NCBI GenBank assembly: GCA_030278955.1
Contig: JAOANR010000003.1
Location: 56,103,628-56,167,627 of the forward strand
From: Hygrophila difformis
Taxonomy: Eukaryota > Streptophyta > Magnoliopsida > Lamiales > Acanthaceae
Length of the DNA stretch: 64,000 nucleotides
Direction: 5' to 3'
Positions 43,937 through 56,574 of the stretch are shown piece by piece. The translations under genes and the position numbers were made by a program. The notes under the pieces were generated by a model, which saw only the letters and a program-made list of their open reading frames with translations, did no database searches and was not told the DNA's origin. Positions within the stretch are counted from its first letter, which is position 1. The number at the start of each line of letters is the position of its first letter.

Positions 43937-46846
43937 TGTAATAATTTCGGGAAAAAAAAATAATTTATTTGAATAAATTATTCCTCTAAAATAATTCATC
44001 AAAGAATTTGGAATATGATTTCGGGCGAACCATCGCTTGAGTCGAAGTCGAAATGGGTTAGGAATGAGATAAGAGAGCCCAACATGAATCTATGGATCAA
44101 GCAAAGAAGAAGGAGAAACAAAAGCCCAAAAATAACGTATAAAGTAATCCGAATGATAGCCCCAAAACTCTTTTGCTTTGGTTAGATTTCAAATTCCTTT
44201 GGTGTGCCAATTAAGTTGACAGATATTGTTTTAAAGATTGAATTTTTACACCAACTTAGATTGTGAATCTCTTAAAGTGTAATCACAAAAATTGTTTCAA
44301 ATTGTGTATAGAATATATCCATAAAATTTCTGAATTTTTGGACTAGTAATTCGTTTCCAAATGTTCCAGCAGTTAACCTATATCAGCAACTAAGGATAAG
44401 TGTGGATAAGATTGAGTTGGGAGCTTAAGAGTATTCAATTTTGAGTTGCCATTGATCTAAGTTCAACCTTCCATGATTAGGCCTTATTAAGGATGCTATT
44501 TAGGAACCATTAACACCCCAATAAACCTCCATAAACAGCCCATGTTCATCGTTCATTCCATACTTCTAATTTGTAGCAAATAGAGAGAGATTCTAGAGAG
44601 TTCTTAGAAGTTCTTTGAGTGTTGCAAGCCAAGAACGAAATTTCAACACTTCCAATCTTTGAAAACCGTAAGTAAACTTCTTCTTGAGTCTTGGTTGTGT
44701 CCATAGTTCGGGTATTATGGTTCCGAGGCTGAAATCCTTCATGTTTCATCCAGCCATAAAGGTTCATCTTGTGGCTGACATTTTTGTCGATAGAAAGCTC
44801 CCATCTGTATTCCTTCAATCCTAATATTCTTGAAGTAAGTTAAATATCTTCTCACTAATTTTTGGGAGTTTTGATTGAGAGATATAGGATCTACATGTCT
44901 AGAAACATCATAGCGTTAAATCTGTCATCATAGGATTCACTGTGTGCATTATCTGAAATCCATATTTTTGGTCGAGTTAGAACCTCTTCGTGGAAATTTT
45001 CTTTATAAGAATTTCTCCTCAAATCCTAAAGAATATGCTATATAAAATTTGTAAATTTTGGATGTCTTTAAGTTGTTCGAATCGAATCTGGTTTATATTT
45101 CTACTTTTGTGGAAAGTCTGTCAGCAAAATAGTTTTAATTTCAGCGTATTTTTGATCGGAATAAATTATTTTTTCTATATATGGCATCTTCATGAAACTT
45201 TTTATATATTGAGTCTAGAATATTCCTGCAAAATTTTATAATTTTTGAAACTCATATGTAGAAGTTATATAGGATCTGATTTGTGCAAAGGTCGCAAGTT
45301 TGTTTTCGTTAAATCTGTGTATAAGTTAGTGTTTTCTGAAGTTCGAGTTTTTGAAGTACTTAGAGTCCTCTAATCAAATTGAGTTCTTCATGAAAAATTT
45401 TCATATACGTGTTATCTACCTTGTGTTAAAATCTCAAAATTTTGGACGATATGTAGTATTTTAACGCGTGTTGAAAAGTGTGGTGTTAATGTTAAATTTT
45501 CTGGCAGAAAGTATATTTTGTAAAGAACCCTATTTTTGAAATTTTTCGTACCTTATTCTATAAAGTATAAAATATAAAAGTTGTTCATCTATGTGTTAAG
45601 TATGTACAGTTTCAATTTCGCAGCAATTGCATTTCGTATGAATTAATAAATTTGTTTAGCTTAAACTGCGATATAAGAAGTGATAATTTGAACTCATTTT
45701 GATATTGTTGGATTTTTGAATCCATGAAAATGATATTTTCAAAATTGTGAGATTTGTGAGTAAGGGATTTAATTGTTGAAAATGGTTTTGGCATTGTTAA
45801 TGCCTTTGTTGTTGAATTACTCCCTTAAATTCTTGAAAATCCTTTAAAGTGATATTATGTGGAAGTTGTGGAAAATATTTGAATCTATTGTGCGCTATGA
45901 CTTAAGTAAGATGTTATACTTTGATAGAGGGTGAGTGCACTAGGAATGGGTTTTGTGTGGCCGCCTCCTCTAAATATGTCAAGACGACATTGTTGAACAA
46001 AATTATGTTAAAATGGCATTGTTGCATGTATGAGTATATACTCTTGGGTTTATCCATGATGGATAACCGAGGCTCAGGAGATGTGTATGTATATGAGTCA
46101 CTGCATGTTGGTCATGACTTATAACTGATGTGATATGCTGTGTGGGAAATGGTGTTCTATTTTGCTTAGTTGCGACAATGGTAAAAACTAAAGTTATGTT
46201 TTTGAGTTATGGTAAAAATTTAAGTATGCGTTTTAAGGTTAAAATTATGTTTCTAAATTAAAGTTTAAATTTTAAAATTAAATAAATGTGATGTGTGTGA
46301 TTGTTTAAAAAGTATTACTTATTATTTATTAGCGTCAACCGTAATTTTAAAATCTATTTCTTAAAGTGGGGCGGATTGATTTACTCAATACCATTGTATT
46401 GATAAACCTTATTGATTTCTTTTCCAGTAACGAGGCATAAAGCATATGCATTGGAAAAGGGAAATGTTTTAGTCAAAGACATGTTGCACTTTTAAATATC
46501 TAGTTTATGTATATGTGTATTTAAGTTTTTCGTCAACATGCCCATATGAGAATATACATTCATTTTATTTTTATTCTTCCTCATAAATTATTTTGGATAA
46601 CCTCATAAAATTATTGGGCTATAGAATAAATGATTTTTAAAATATAAAGTCTATTGAATATTAACTTAATTTGGACTTATATTTTTGAACAAATGATTTT
46701 AAAACTCTAAATCCGATGTGTATTTAGAAGACAATATACTTAGCCTTAGTATCTTTCACGTGCGCTTGAATGAGTCGCATCTTACTTGGAAGGTGTGGCG
46801 GTGACATCATAAAACTTTTTGAGTTTTGAATTTTCATTGTGTTACA
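43937..46846 (+). mobile_element. Solo LTR, Ty3-type, 2.9 kb
   Basis: It starts TGTAATAATTTCGGG and ends TTCATTGTGTTACA. The flanks AAGGT (43932-43936) and AAGGC (46847-46851) form a 4-of-5 target duplication. Near the end it shares GGTGTGGCGGTGACATC with the solo LTR at 11874-34767. There is no internal region, primer site or coding frame. Strand is set by analogy to that LTR. Confidence 0.7.
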
Positions 46847-47352
46847 AAGGCAGGGATGCTGGGGCAGGGTTATGCTCGGAGGTAAAGAGTTGAGCCGAGG
46901 TGTCGGGCATTAGGTAAGGCTGCAATGCCGCGCTAGGATGAGTGGGATCGGAGATCTAGAAGACCGATGACGGTCGGCGAGAGCCGGTAGGCGAGCTCCC
47001 CGCCAGATGGCTGGGGCATGCAACGTGTTTGCTTAGGCAACCTTGTGTGTCGACAAATGATTATGAAGTGAGATATTGAAGCGCACCGAATGGGTGCTGT
47101 CGAAGCACGAGTTTCCCGACGTCCTCAAAGGGGAGGCTTCGGGGTGCATATGGGGCAACTATGCACGCACGAGGACGTGCGTGGGATTGAGTATGGGTTG
47201 GGGGTGTGTGTGAAGGGTCGCCGGGTGGGGCGGCATTCACATGTGCTCTTTCGCTTACACCAACGTTTAGAAAGCCCTGAGTTACGCAGAATAGAATCAC
47301 CTAGAATATGGTGGTATCGGTATCTCGGCATGAAAAAAGGGAACCCATAACA

Positions 47353-47579
47353 CTAAGGCAAGTCACATAAATACTCAACAAATAGGGAATGATATATGCT
47401 TCCTCAACAATGACCACATTTGGTAAAATTAAACAATTGATTTTTACTTCATTCATGTGCAGAAAATATAAATCTGAAATGCAATTGAAAATGTCAAATG
47501 GGCCAAATTATTCATTATTAAATACTATTTGTGATGAATAAATAATGGTGTACCATAATGTATAGACCATAGATATTTT

Positions 47580-47617
<38 letters not shown>

Positions 47618-48184
47618 TATGTATAGATAGATCCAATCCAACACTTGGATACAGCTATTATTTGTTGATGAGAAGCGACATATTGAGACTGACACTAGTT
47701 GGAAATGCACAACGACAATAAAAACAAACAACATCATATCATGCATGATCTATTATTAAAGAAAAAGAGACATCATAGCATCTGATGATATATATATTCA
47801 AATGCAACAAAGTTTGGGCATGTCATATGTCCACAAATTCCCAGTAACATCCCAATAGCTAGATTTTTGTTTCTGAAAAATCATAAAATAATAATGGATG
47901 GATGAAACATGATCAGCTATGTTTCTCTGGGAATGAAGTAATACAAAAACAAACAAGTGTGTGTGCCTGTGCTTGTTGGATTAATTGGTCAGCAACTTTT
48001 CCCAAAAAGATGGTAACAAGCTATGGTCTGCCCCATACCACTCGCCATTGCATATATAGTTACATCTCATATATACTTCGATCTCAATCGACCATCACAA
48101 ATCTTCAAAGATATTATTGCGGACTCATCACCACACACTCCCCCAGCCATATATATACATATATATATTATATGTAATAATAAT
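47353..48184. other. Intergenic region, no gene seen
   Basis: It is AT-rich, with a (TA)n run at 47585-47614. No transposon end or convincing coding frame is seen. Confidence 0.5.
48177..48184. repeat. 8-bp target site duplication ATAATAAT (left copy)
   Basis: It directly precedes CAGTGGC at 48185 and equals 62841-62848. The sequence is simple, so chance agreement is possible. Confidence 0.65.
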
Positions 48185-48330
48185 CAGTGGCGATTCCAGA
48201 AATTTATATGAGGGTGTGCGAATTTTGATAAAAAAAAAATAAATACAATACTCTTCACTCCACTAATATTTCTTGAAAAAAAATCATAATTCCATCTACA
48301 TCTACGACATTCTAATATTTCTTTTGAAAC

Positions 48331-48862
48331 TGTTAACCGAGCAAAATATATTAAGGCCCAATGGAACCATTTATTTAAAGTGTCCGGCCCAGTCTGCGAC
48401 AAGAATATATCCGGAGGGAAGGACGCAGCCCAGAAGACATATCCGGGAAGAATGTGGGCGGCCCAGTCCAGTCCTGAAGAGAGGTTTTAGGGCGGTGTAT
48501 GACGAATCCTCAAGCTTCCTTCCTTCAAGATCAAGGTGAATCGTTCAATTGGGAAACATATCAGGTGAGGGCGCCAGATAAGGAAAGGAATCAGGGCAAG
48601 ACGCCCCGACAAGGAAATTGAACCCAAAGGCTGAGGACGCCTCACCATTATAAATATAGACGGCATCGTATGTAGAAGGGAGCCCGAACACTCCTAGAGA
48701 GCTTTTACCTTTTTCCTGCATTTTACTGTTTTCCTGTTCTTTCATTCTTTTACTGCTTTCTTTACATTCCTGTGTTTGTCTCTTTTAGTTTTCTTGTAAT
48801 CTTTCCTCCTACTTTATCAATAAAAGAGAGATACATTCCTCCCAAGATTTTTACTGTTAACA
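48331..48862 (+). repeat. Tat 5' LTR (532 bp)
   Basis: It starts TGTTAACCGAGC and ends TTTACTGTTAACA. It contains TATAAATA at 48649-48656 and AATAAA at 48819-48824, so promoter and poly(A) signal are in the expected order. Confidence 0.95.
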
Positions 48863-48865
48863 AAT

Positions 48866-48884
48866 TGGCACGCCCAGTGGGACC
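48866..48884 (+). promoter_or_regulatory. Tat primer binding site
   Basis: TGGCACGCCCAGTGGGACC starts three bases after the LTR. It has the right place and the required TGG start. I could not match it securely to a particular tRNA. Confidence 0.7.
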
Positions 48885-48916
48885 CGATTCGATACCATAT
48901 CCGCTTCAAGTTGTGT

Positions 48917-51619
48917 ATGCGTCTTAGATCCGGAAGGATCATCGCTGATCTGACACAAGAGTTTGAAGACATGTCTCTGCAAGACCAGACAATCCAGCGA
49001 ACATCGGATGAGGACGCCGGCGAAACGGCAAACACTGCCTCACCGCAGCAGGGGATAATGCAGATCCCTACTCTGTCGGAGCAAATGCGGCTATCGATGA
49101 CTGAATCGATGGCCGAATTCATGCCTCTGTTTACAAGGCACTTGATGGACGTTCTGCGGCCTGACATGGCCGACCAAACCAGCCAGATATGCGGTTCACT
49201 GCGCGAGGGAAGCCCACCGCCGACCGGTACTAATATGGCACCAAGCACCTCATACCCAGGACCGTCAGGAGGACAACAGCGAGTGTGGGGCAACACATCT
49301 GGCCAGCTGTCATTCCAAGATTCCGGAAATGTGGCCAGCATGTTTCCACACTCATATCAGACGGCCTGCACTTTTACTCCAGCGGCACCCAGCATACCGA
49401 ATTTGGGTTACGCGGCACCTCCCGTGCCGGTATATGCTCCATCAAGCCCTTTGATGGCAACCAGCGCTGCACAAGGCTGCATGGCGGCCGGACCTAGCAT
49501 GGCGCCAAGAGCGGCACCTCATGTGCCGAACGTCCCGACAGCACCTTATGGGGCGGCTCCTCTCAATCCGGGCTGGATGCCACCAACCCTAGGGGGGCAG
49601 GCTCCACAGGTCGGTGGAATGATGGCGGCTCCCATGGTGCAGCCCGCCACTCCTGTCCACGCGGCACAGGCCGCCGCTCCTGTCCACACAGGAGGACACG
49701 CTCCTCAACCAGTTATTTCACCGGAGTTGCTCGCGGATATGATGCAGCAACACTTTGGAATACAGCCTAAGCCGATGGAGCGGCCTACATACCGGAAGCC
49801 ATATTCGGACTGGGTAGATACCATGCAGCCCTACCCAAGGGGCTTCAAAATGTCGGAGTTCACTTCTTTTTCAGGAGATGAGGGCAAGTCTACAGTGGAA
49901 CACATTGGGAGGTTCACTGCCCAGTGCGGGGAAGCAGCGGCCAATGACTGGCTGAAATTAAGACTTTTCAGTTCATCCCTCACCGGACCTGCCTTCGCGT
50001 GGTTTGCCTCATTGCGGCCTAACTCAATCCAGAATTGGGCCGACCTCGAACGTGCATTCCATGATAGGTTTTACACTCCACTGTCTCAGGTAAGCCTTGC
50101 AGACCTCACTAATGCTAAGCAATATGCCGATGAAATGGCAAGCTCTTTTATTAGTAAATTACAACGGCTGAAAGGCCGATGTTCCATAGCAATCCCGGAG
50201 AGGGAAATAACCAATATTACAGTGGCTAACATGTTACCAAGACTAAAGGAACATTTAATTGTGCAGGATGCAACTGACCTTGCCCAGCTGGCCGAGAGAG
50301 CGGCCCGCTTGGAAAAGTTCCTGGAGGAACAAGAGGGGAGACGTCCTACACGTCGAGTCCACTTCGAGGAAGTGATAATCAGCGACGAAGAGGACGAACC
50401 AGTGGAAGTGGCTGTAGCAGAATTAATCCAGACAGCGAAGCCACATACTTGTGCAGCCCTTAAGCCGCCCAGACAAAGGGAAGCTAAATATAAACCTGAA
50501 GAGGACCTCTTTGACATGATCAAGGCGGACCAAGTGTTCGATGCATTACTCAAAGATGGCATAATTAAGCTGCCTGAGGGGCAGAAGCTACCAGCGGCCG
50601 AAGAAATTCGGGGCCGATCATTTTGTAAGTGGCATAACTCATACACTCATAGCATTACTAAATGTCGGAGTTTTAAGACTGCCATACAGAATAAGATTAA
50701 GGAAGGGCGTCTGAAAATTGCAGGTATGAAAGTGGACTTAGACCCATTTCCACAACTTCGTGTGGGCGCTGCGGGACTTGTTCCAAACCCAGATGAAGGC
50801 GGCTCTAGTAGCCAGATGGATCGAGAAGGAGAACGCGTTGAGATCGATGAACAAGATGACGACTTTTTATCGGATGAATCTGACACTGAGAAAGAGAAAG
50901 AAAAGGAGTTGTACAGCAAGCAGCCCAGGTTCAGACATATGACTAAGGAGGACTTTGCAAGAGTCCTGAAAGCTGAAGAGAAGGAGCATCAGAAGGGGAG
51001 GAATCCCCTATTGAGGATTGAAATTCAAAAACCTGCTGTGGAGATACGCGACAATGGGAAGCACCAGCCTGCCACTCGAGACTACAGGCAAGGAGTGGAG
51101 GTGGTACCAACCTTAATGAGGCGTCCAGAACACCCCGCTGAAGCTGATAGATGGATGAGGAACAGGACAGGAGGCAGGGTTACTCAAAAGGAGCCGCCAC
51201 CTATGACCAGGAGTCAATACAGGCGAGCTCAAAGAAAATATGCCGAGGAAATGCGGCAATGGGAAGCCCAGATTCATAGGTTGGAATCTTCCAAGCCTCA
51301 GAAACCAGTACAGCCGACCTACTTCAGGTCTCAGGGGGAAACCTCCGAGCAGCGGAGGCCTATCCATGAAAGACTGCATTATCCGGATGGAAAACATGTG
51401 TACAGAAAGCATAGCTCCCCCATGCCACCTCGAAGGCCTGTGCATGAGCGGCTTAGAGATGATAGGGGAAGGTCACATGAGGCTTTGAGGAGGCCATATC
51501 CACCATTATCTCCCTCCAGGAGGCCTCATCCTCCATCACCTCCCTCCAGGAGGCCACATCCGCCATCACCTCCCGCCAGGAGACCAGTGCGAGAAAGATT
51601 GCAATGGGCAGAGCGATAA
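48917..51619 (+). CDS. Tat gag
   Basis: The open frame has about 900 codons from the first ATG (48917) after the primer site. The N-terminal third is rich in Pro, Ala and Met. A retrotransposon gag domain (about residues 300-480) shows YPRGFKMSEFTSFSGDE and LKLRLFSSSLTGPAFAWF. Near residue 575 lies a zinc-binding-like CKWHNSYTHSITKC. The C-terminal part is basic and ends in a RRPHPPSPP-type repeat. The TAA at 51617-51619 is in the same frame as the protease frame that follows at 51647, so gag and protease are separated by one stop only. Confidence 0.9.
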   Translation: MRLRSGRIIADLTQEFEDMSLQDQTIQRTSDEDAGETANTASPQQGIMQIPTLSEQMRLSMTESMAEFMPLFTRHLMDVLRPDMADQTSQICGSLREGSPPPTGTNMAPSTSYPGPSGGQQRVWGNTSGQLSFQDSGNVASMFPHSYQTACTFTPAAPSIPNLGYAAPPVPVYAPSSPLMATSAAQGCMAAGPSMAPRAAPHVPNVPTAPYGAAPLNPGWMPPTLGGQAPQVGGMMAAPMVQPATPVHAAQAAAPVHTGGHAPQPVISPELLADMMQQHFGIQPKPMERPTYRKPYSDWVDTMQPYPRGFKMSEFTSFSGDEGKSTVEHIGRFTAQCGEAAANDWLKLRLFSSSLTGPAFAWFASLRPNSIQNWADLERAFHDRFYTPLSQVSLADLTNAKQYADEMASSFISKLQRLKGRCSIAIPEREITNITVANMLPRLKEHLIVQDATDLAQLAERAARLEKFLEEQEGRRPTRRVHFEEVIISDEEDEPVEVAVAELIQTAKPHTCAALKPPRQREAKYKPEEDLFDMIKADQVFDALLKDGIIKLPEGQKLPAAEEIRGRSFCKWHNSYTHSITKCRSFKTAIQNKIKEGRLKIAGMKVDLDPFPQLRVGAAGLVPNPDEGGSSSQMDREGERVEIDEQDDDFLSDESDTEKEKEKELYSKQPRFRHMTKEDFARVLKAEEKEHQKGRNPLLRIEIQKPAVEIRDNGKHQPATRDYRQGVEVVPTLMRRPEHPAEADRWMRNRTGGRVTQKEPPPMTRSQYRRAQRKYAEEMRQWEAQIHRLESSKPQKPVQPTYFRSQGETSEQRRPIHERLHYPDGKHVYRKHSSPMPPRRPVHERLRDDRGRSHEALRRPYPPLSPSRRPHPPSPPSRRPHPPSPPARRPVRERLQWAER

Positions 51620-51646
51620 CACCCGGCGGCACCTCAGCCTAAGACC

Positions 51647-53017
51647 ATGGAACCTAGCAATCGGCCGACAGCTTCCAGGGACAAGGGCAAAGCGGTCGTC
51701 GTAACCGAGGTAAGTAAAGAAAAAGCCGGAAATGAACCCTGGGCAGATAAATTCATGGAGAAGCTTAGTCGCATGGGTGATCCGGGTACCGCCAGAGAAA
51801 TGTCCATGATGAAGGTTCTCACCAGGTTCTTTGCTTACATAGCGGCCCATCAGGCCGGAGAATGTGGAACTGAACGCGACAGTTACGAGGGATTCATGAC
51901 CTATTGCAGACACCTTGATAAAAAGGCGGAAAAGCAGCCTGAGACACAACCAACCAGTGAATTGTCGCAAATACACTTCGATATGGTCACTTCCAAAGAT
52001 GTGGAAGCTGCCATAGAGGCTAGTCAAGAGAAGCCTAAAGTCGGTATAAATGCTATAGGTGTCATGACCGAAGATCTTGACATGATAGATGGTATGGAGC
52101 TCGACGAAGGAAACAACCTTGACATGGAGGAGGCAAACCTGGATGATGCCTTCTGGGTTGGCCTAGAAAACGAACTCAAGGCAGCGGGCTATGAATATGA
52201 ACAAGAGGAAGAACCAATGGATCCTGCTGTACCAATGCAAGTGGTAGGATTGGCCGCAGATGAGGAGGTAAGCGATGTTGAGTCCGAAATATGGGATGAG
52301 GAGGAACCATCATTTGCTAGACTCATTGAGGAGATGGATGAAATGATAGCAGAGCTCTCCCATCCGACCAGGAATCTCCTTGAGGAGTTAGGTGGCCAGT
52401 CTGTTCAAGGGCCAATGTTTCCACAGTTCGCCAAACCGGAAGTATCTCAAACCAGGCAGTTGAAACCTCTGTATATCAAAGCTCACATTGATGGGCGGCC
52501 GGTGAGTAGGGTGTTCGTCGACAATGGGGCAGCAGCAAATGTGATGCCAATGTCCACTTTGAAGAAGATCGGCAAGAGTGAGAAGGACCTCATCCCCACC
52601 AGGGTCAGGATGTGCAGCTTTGTGGGAGAAGCCACTCAACCAGCAGGATTCATAACGGCCGACGTCACTGTAGGGTCCAAGAAGATCAAAGTGGCGTACT
52701 TCGTGGTAAAGTCAAAAACTTGATACTCAGCATTGCTAGGACGCGATTGGATTCACATGGCACAATGTGTGCCATCCACCTTACACCAACAGCTGCTTAT
52801 CTGGAATGATGATCAAGTGGAGCTGGTGGAAGCAGATCCTCAGCCCTTCACAGGACACGACCGCAACAACGATGAGGCAGTCTTCTACTTAGAGGATGTC
52901 CAGCCAGCATCGGCTTTGATTGGTGTGGACTTAGACCTCAAGTCCATTGACTTCACTTCCAGCGGCTTCAAGCTACATCCGGTAGACAGCCGACCCGAAT
53001 CCTCAGACTCCACATGA
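51647..53017 (+). pseudogene. Tat protease region, interrupted by a TGA
   Basis: The frame from ATG 51647 contains an acidic linker and an aspartic protease core, VFVDNGAAANVMP, near residue 290. It meets TGA at 52721-52723. The same frame continues immediately with family-typical sequence (ALLGRDWIHMAQCVPSTLHQ) to 53017, so the TGA looks like a point mutation. The end overlaps the start of the pol frame as ATGA at 53014-53017. Confidence 0.8.
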
Positions 53018-56000
53018 TGAATAGCCTAGACATCTATAAAGACTTGCTGCAGCGGCTCGCCACCACTGAGATGATGATGGGTGCCGAAGACAGGTCCAAG
53101 AGTCTAACTGATAAAAGGCCATCTGAGTGGCCATCCCCTGTAAAGCGGACACTGCCTAGTCCGGAAGCTAAGGAGCCACTTGTGGACATCAACCTTGGAA
53201 CCGATGCAGAGCCAAAACTCACCAAGGTAAGCGCTTCATTGCCCGAGGAGGAGCGACACCAACTAGTGGAGCTGATTCAGAAATACAAAGACTGTTTTGC
53301 GTGGCAGTATACAGACATGCCAGGACTCTCAAGAGAACTTGTGGAGCACAAGTTGCCAACCCATCCCGAGTTCAGACCTCACAAGCAACCACCCAGACGT
53401 TTTGATCCAGACACCATCCCAAAGATAAAAGCCGAGATTGAAAAGCTTCTTAGAGCAGGTTACATCAGAACGTGTCGCTATGTAGAGTGGCTTGCAAATA
53501 TTGTACCTGTTGTGAAGAAAAATGGTCAATTAAGAGTCTGTATAGATTTTAGAAATTTAAACTTGGCTACACCCAAAGATGAGTATGTAATGCCAATGGC
53601 CGATATGCTTGTTGATGCGGCCGCCGACTACAAATTTTTGTCATTAATGGATGGTTATTCTGGATACAATCAAATCTTCATTTCTGAATCTGATGTACAT
53701 AAAACTGCTTTTCGTTTTCCGGGACCTGTCGGCATCTTTGAATGGGTAGTCATGCCGTTCGGCTTGAAGAACGCCGGAGCAACATACCAAAGGGCCATGA
53801 ACATGATTTTTCATGATCTAATTGGCCACACACTTGAAGTTTACATTGATGACATCGTAGTCAAGTCGTGTGAATTTGGCCAGCATTTGGCCCATCTGGA
53901 GAACGCATTCATCCGAATGAGGCAACATGGATTGAAAATCAATCCAGCTAAGTGTGCCTTCGGAGTGGCAGCGGGGAACTTCTTAGGGTTCCTAGTGCAT
54001 AAAAGAGGTATCGAGGTAGATCACAACAAGGCCAAGGCCATCTTGGAGGCCCGCGCACCATCCAATCTCAAGGAGTTACAGTCGCTGATAGGCAAGATTA
54101 ACTTCTTAAGGAGATTTATTGCTAATGCCGCCGGAAAGATGAGGGCGTTCACTACCTTGCTTAAAGGGAGGAAGAATGAAACATTTCTATGGACAGCTGA
54201 ACATCAAGCGGCCTTCGAAGAAATAAAGAAAGCGTTGAGCAATCCTCCAGTATTAGCACCGCCAAGGCAAGGAGTACCTCTAAAGCTATATGTGTCAGCA
54301 TCCGAAGAATCCATCGGATGCCTACTTGCACAGGATGACGAAGTCGGCAGGGAAAGGGCTATCTACTACCTCAGCAAGACTCTACAAGGGCCGGAGGTAA
54401 GATACACTGCATTGGAGAAGCTGTGTTACGCTCTGGTATACTCCTGCAGTAAATTAGAACATTACATGCTGCCAAGAACGGTCCAAGTGGTAGCTCCATT
54501 CGACTTGGTGAGGACGCTCCTACATAAGCCAGCGCTGAAAGGTCGCCAGGCGAAATGGGCTATGAAGATTAGTCCCTTCACTCTGGTACACGTCCCTCAA
54601 AAAGACGTCAAAGGACAAGCCTTAGCTGATTTCCTAGCTCAACATCCCTCATTAACAGTACCAGAGGATCCCAAAGAGGCATCCTTCATCGGATTTGAGC
54701 CTTGGGAATTGACTTTTGATGGATCGTGTGCAAGTAGTAGCTCCGGAGCCGGCATTACGATCACTATCCCTATGGGACAGCATTGGAAGCTCACTCGAGA
54801 GCTGGAACCAGGCACCACCAACAATCAAGCGGAGTATGAGGCTTTAATATTTGGCCTAGAGACAGCATTGCTCAAGGGTGCGAAATCCATTACAATTTTT
54901 GGAGACTCCGAGGTCATCCTGAAACAACTAACAGGAGAATATGAATGCAAGAGTCCAAGGCTAATCAAATGCTATGAGACAGCATTAGAACTCCTGTCCA
55001 AGTTTTCAGACGCGACCATCACCCATGTACCTAGAAGCCACAATCAGGAGGCTAACGAGGCCGCTCAACTGGCTTCAGGCTGGCAGGCTAGTCACTCTAG
55101 GGGGGCACCCTGCATCGCCGCCCTCACAAGCGAATCTGGAGACCAAGAAGGAATCCAACCCCAACATTCCAATGATGATTGGAGGACTGAAATCACACGA
55201 TACCTTGAGAACCCGTCATCTGGAGGAGACAGCTCGCTAAAATTCAGATCCTTACGATACACATTGATAGATGGCGAGTTATTCCGAAGGGCGGTCGATG
55301 GATTACTGCTCAAGTGTATAGGTCCCGAGGAAGCTAAGCTGGTGATGGGAGAAGTTCACGAGGGGATATGCGGCTCCCATCGAGCAGGACCTAGCATGAG
55401 ATGGAGTATTCATCGCCATGGGTATTTTTGGCCAACCATCATGGAAGACTGCATCATCTATGCCCGAGGTTGCGAGGCTTGTCAGAAACATGGGCCAATT
55501 CAAAGAGTACCGGCGGAAGAATTACACACAGTCATTAAGCCTTGGCCATTTCGTGGCTGGGGGATGGACATCATTGGGAAAATTCACCCGCCGTCATCTA
55601 AGAACCACGCGTTCATACTAGTGGCCACTGATTATTTCACCAAATGGGTAGAAGCATGGCCAATGAGGAAGATAGACCAAAATGATGTAATTAAATTCGT
55701 GACTGAGCTCATACATCGATTTGGGATTCCTTAAACAATCACTGCGGATCAAGGAACCGTGTTCACTGGCGAGAAGTTCCTAGCTTTTGCCAGACAATTC
55801 GGGATTCGCATATATCACTCCACTCCGTACTATCCCCAAGCAAACGGTCAAGCGGAGGCCACCAATAAAATCTTAATAAGTATGATCAAGAAGGCGGTAG
55901 GTGAGAAACCAATGAAGTGGCATGAGGCTCTATCGGAAGTCCTATGGGCTTACCGGAACGCTAAATCCGCCGCCACTGGCTTCACACCATACTACCTGAC

Positions 56001-56433
56001 ATATGGTCATGACGCCGTTCTGCCATTGGAAATCACGGTCCCTTCTCTAAGAGTGGCCCAACAGCATCGCTTAGACTTAGCTGAATATGAAAAGGCCATG
56101 TTGCAAGAGTTGGAGACAGCAGATGGCGACAAGCTTACCGCTCTGGAAAATATCCGTCGCCAAAAGATGAGGATGGCGAGACACTACGATAAGAGAGTTC
56201 GAGGCAAAACCTTTAGCGAAGGGGACCTAGTATGGAAAGTAATTCTACCCTCGGGGGTGCGGGACAATAAAACAGGCAAGTGGTCACCAAATTGGGAAGG
56301 ACCATTTGTTGTTACGCAAAAACTGCTTAATGGTGCATATAAACTGATGGATATTGATGGTCAAGAACACAAACAAAGCATAAATGCAAAATATCTCAAA
56401 ATGTTCTATCCATCAGTATGGGAGTCTGAATGA
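53014..56433 (+). pseudogene. Tat pol: reverse transcriptase, two RNase H domains, integrase; one internal stop
   Basis: The long frame (906 codons to 55734) has the reverse transcriptase with [14 protein letters not shown] and catalytic YIDD (residues 277-280). The first RNase H (about 410-540) has Ser where the first catalytic Asp is expected (LYVSAS). A second, archaeal-type RNase H starts at LTFDGSCASS (about 566), with Asp569, a Glu in NQAEYEA and an Asp in FGDSE. Next come an HHCC zinc module and the integrase start (GMDIIGKI). A TAA at 55732-55734 interrupts the integrase between its first and second catalytic Asp. The same frame continues to 56433 with ITADQGTVF, GQAEATNKIL and a basic C-terminus. 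Confidence 0.9.
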
Positions 56434-56574
56434 GAAACATAAAGGGCATCAAAAGTGGCCAATCACAAGTTCGGCCAAAAAAGTAGCAGTACTATCCCAA
56501 AGTGAAGACAAAAACTGCCCACCACAAGGCCGATGGGCTAACCCAAAAAGTGTACTGAAAAGAAGTGCTAGAAA

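Larger units (their letters stand above)
43532..47352 (+). mobile_element. TRIM-type mini LTR element with tandem 5' LTRs, split by a solo LTR
   Basis: Three related LTR-like units begin TGTGAAGG(G/A): 43532-43673, 43675-43796 and 47209-47352. All contain CAGG/CGGGTGGGGCG and TCTCGGCATGAAAAA. After the second comes the primer site TGGTATCAGAG (43799-43809), matching initiator tRNA-Met. Before the third lies a purine-rich GGGTTGGGGG tract. Without the solo LTR (43937-46846) the whole is about 0.9 kb with no coding capacity, which fits a TRIM. The flanks CCAAGG and CTAAGG may be a worn target duplication. Confidence 0.7.

Noticed and set aside
43532..47352. Cassandra-type TRIM carrying a 5S rRNA-like promoter
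   Set aside because: I saw no 5S rRNA internal promoter boxes in the 140-bp units, and the LTR ends differ from the usual TGTAACACCC style.
48817..49341. Minus-strand frame of 174 codons over the Tat leader and gag start
   Set aside because: It overlaps the LTR, the primer site and gag on the other strand, and has no splice-linked partner or domain.
50086..50646. Minus-strand frame of 186 codons in Tat gag
   Set aside because: Shadow of the gag frame. Its composition mirrors the sense codons.
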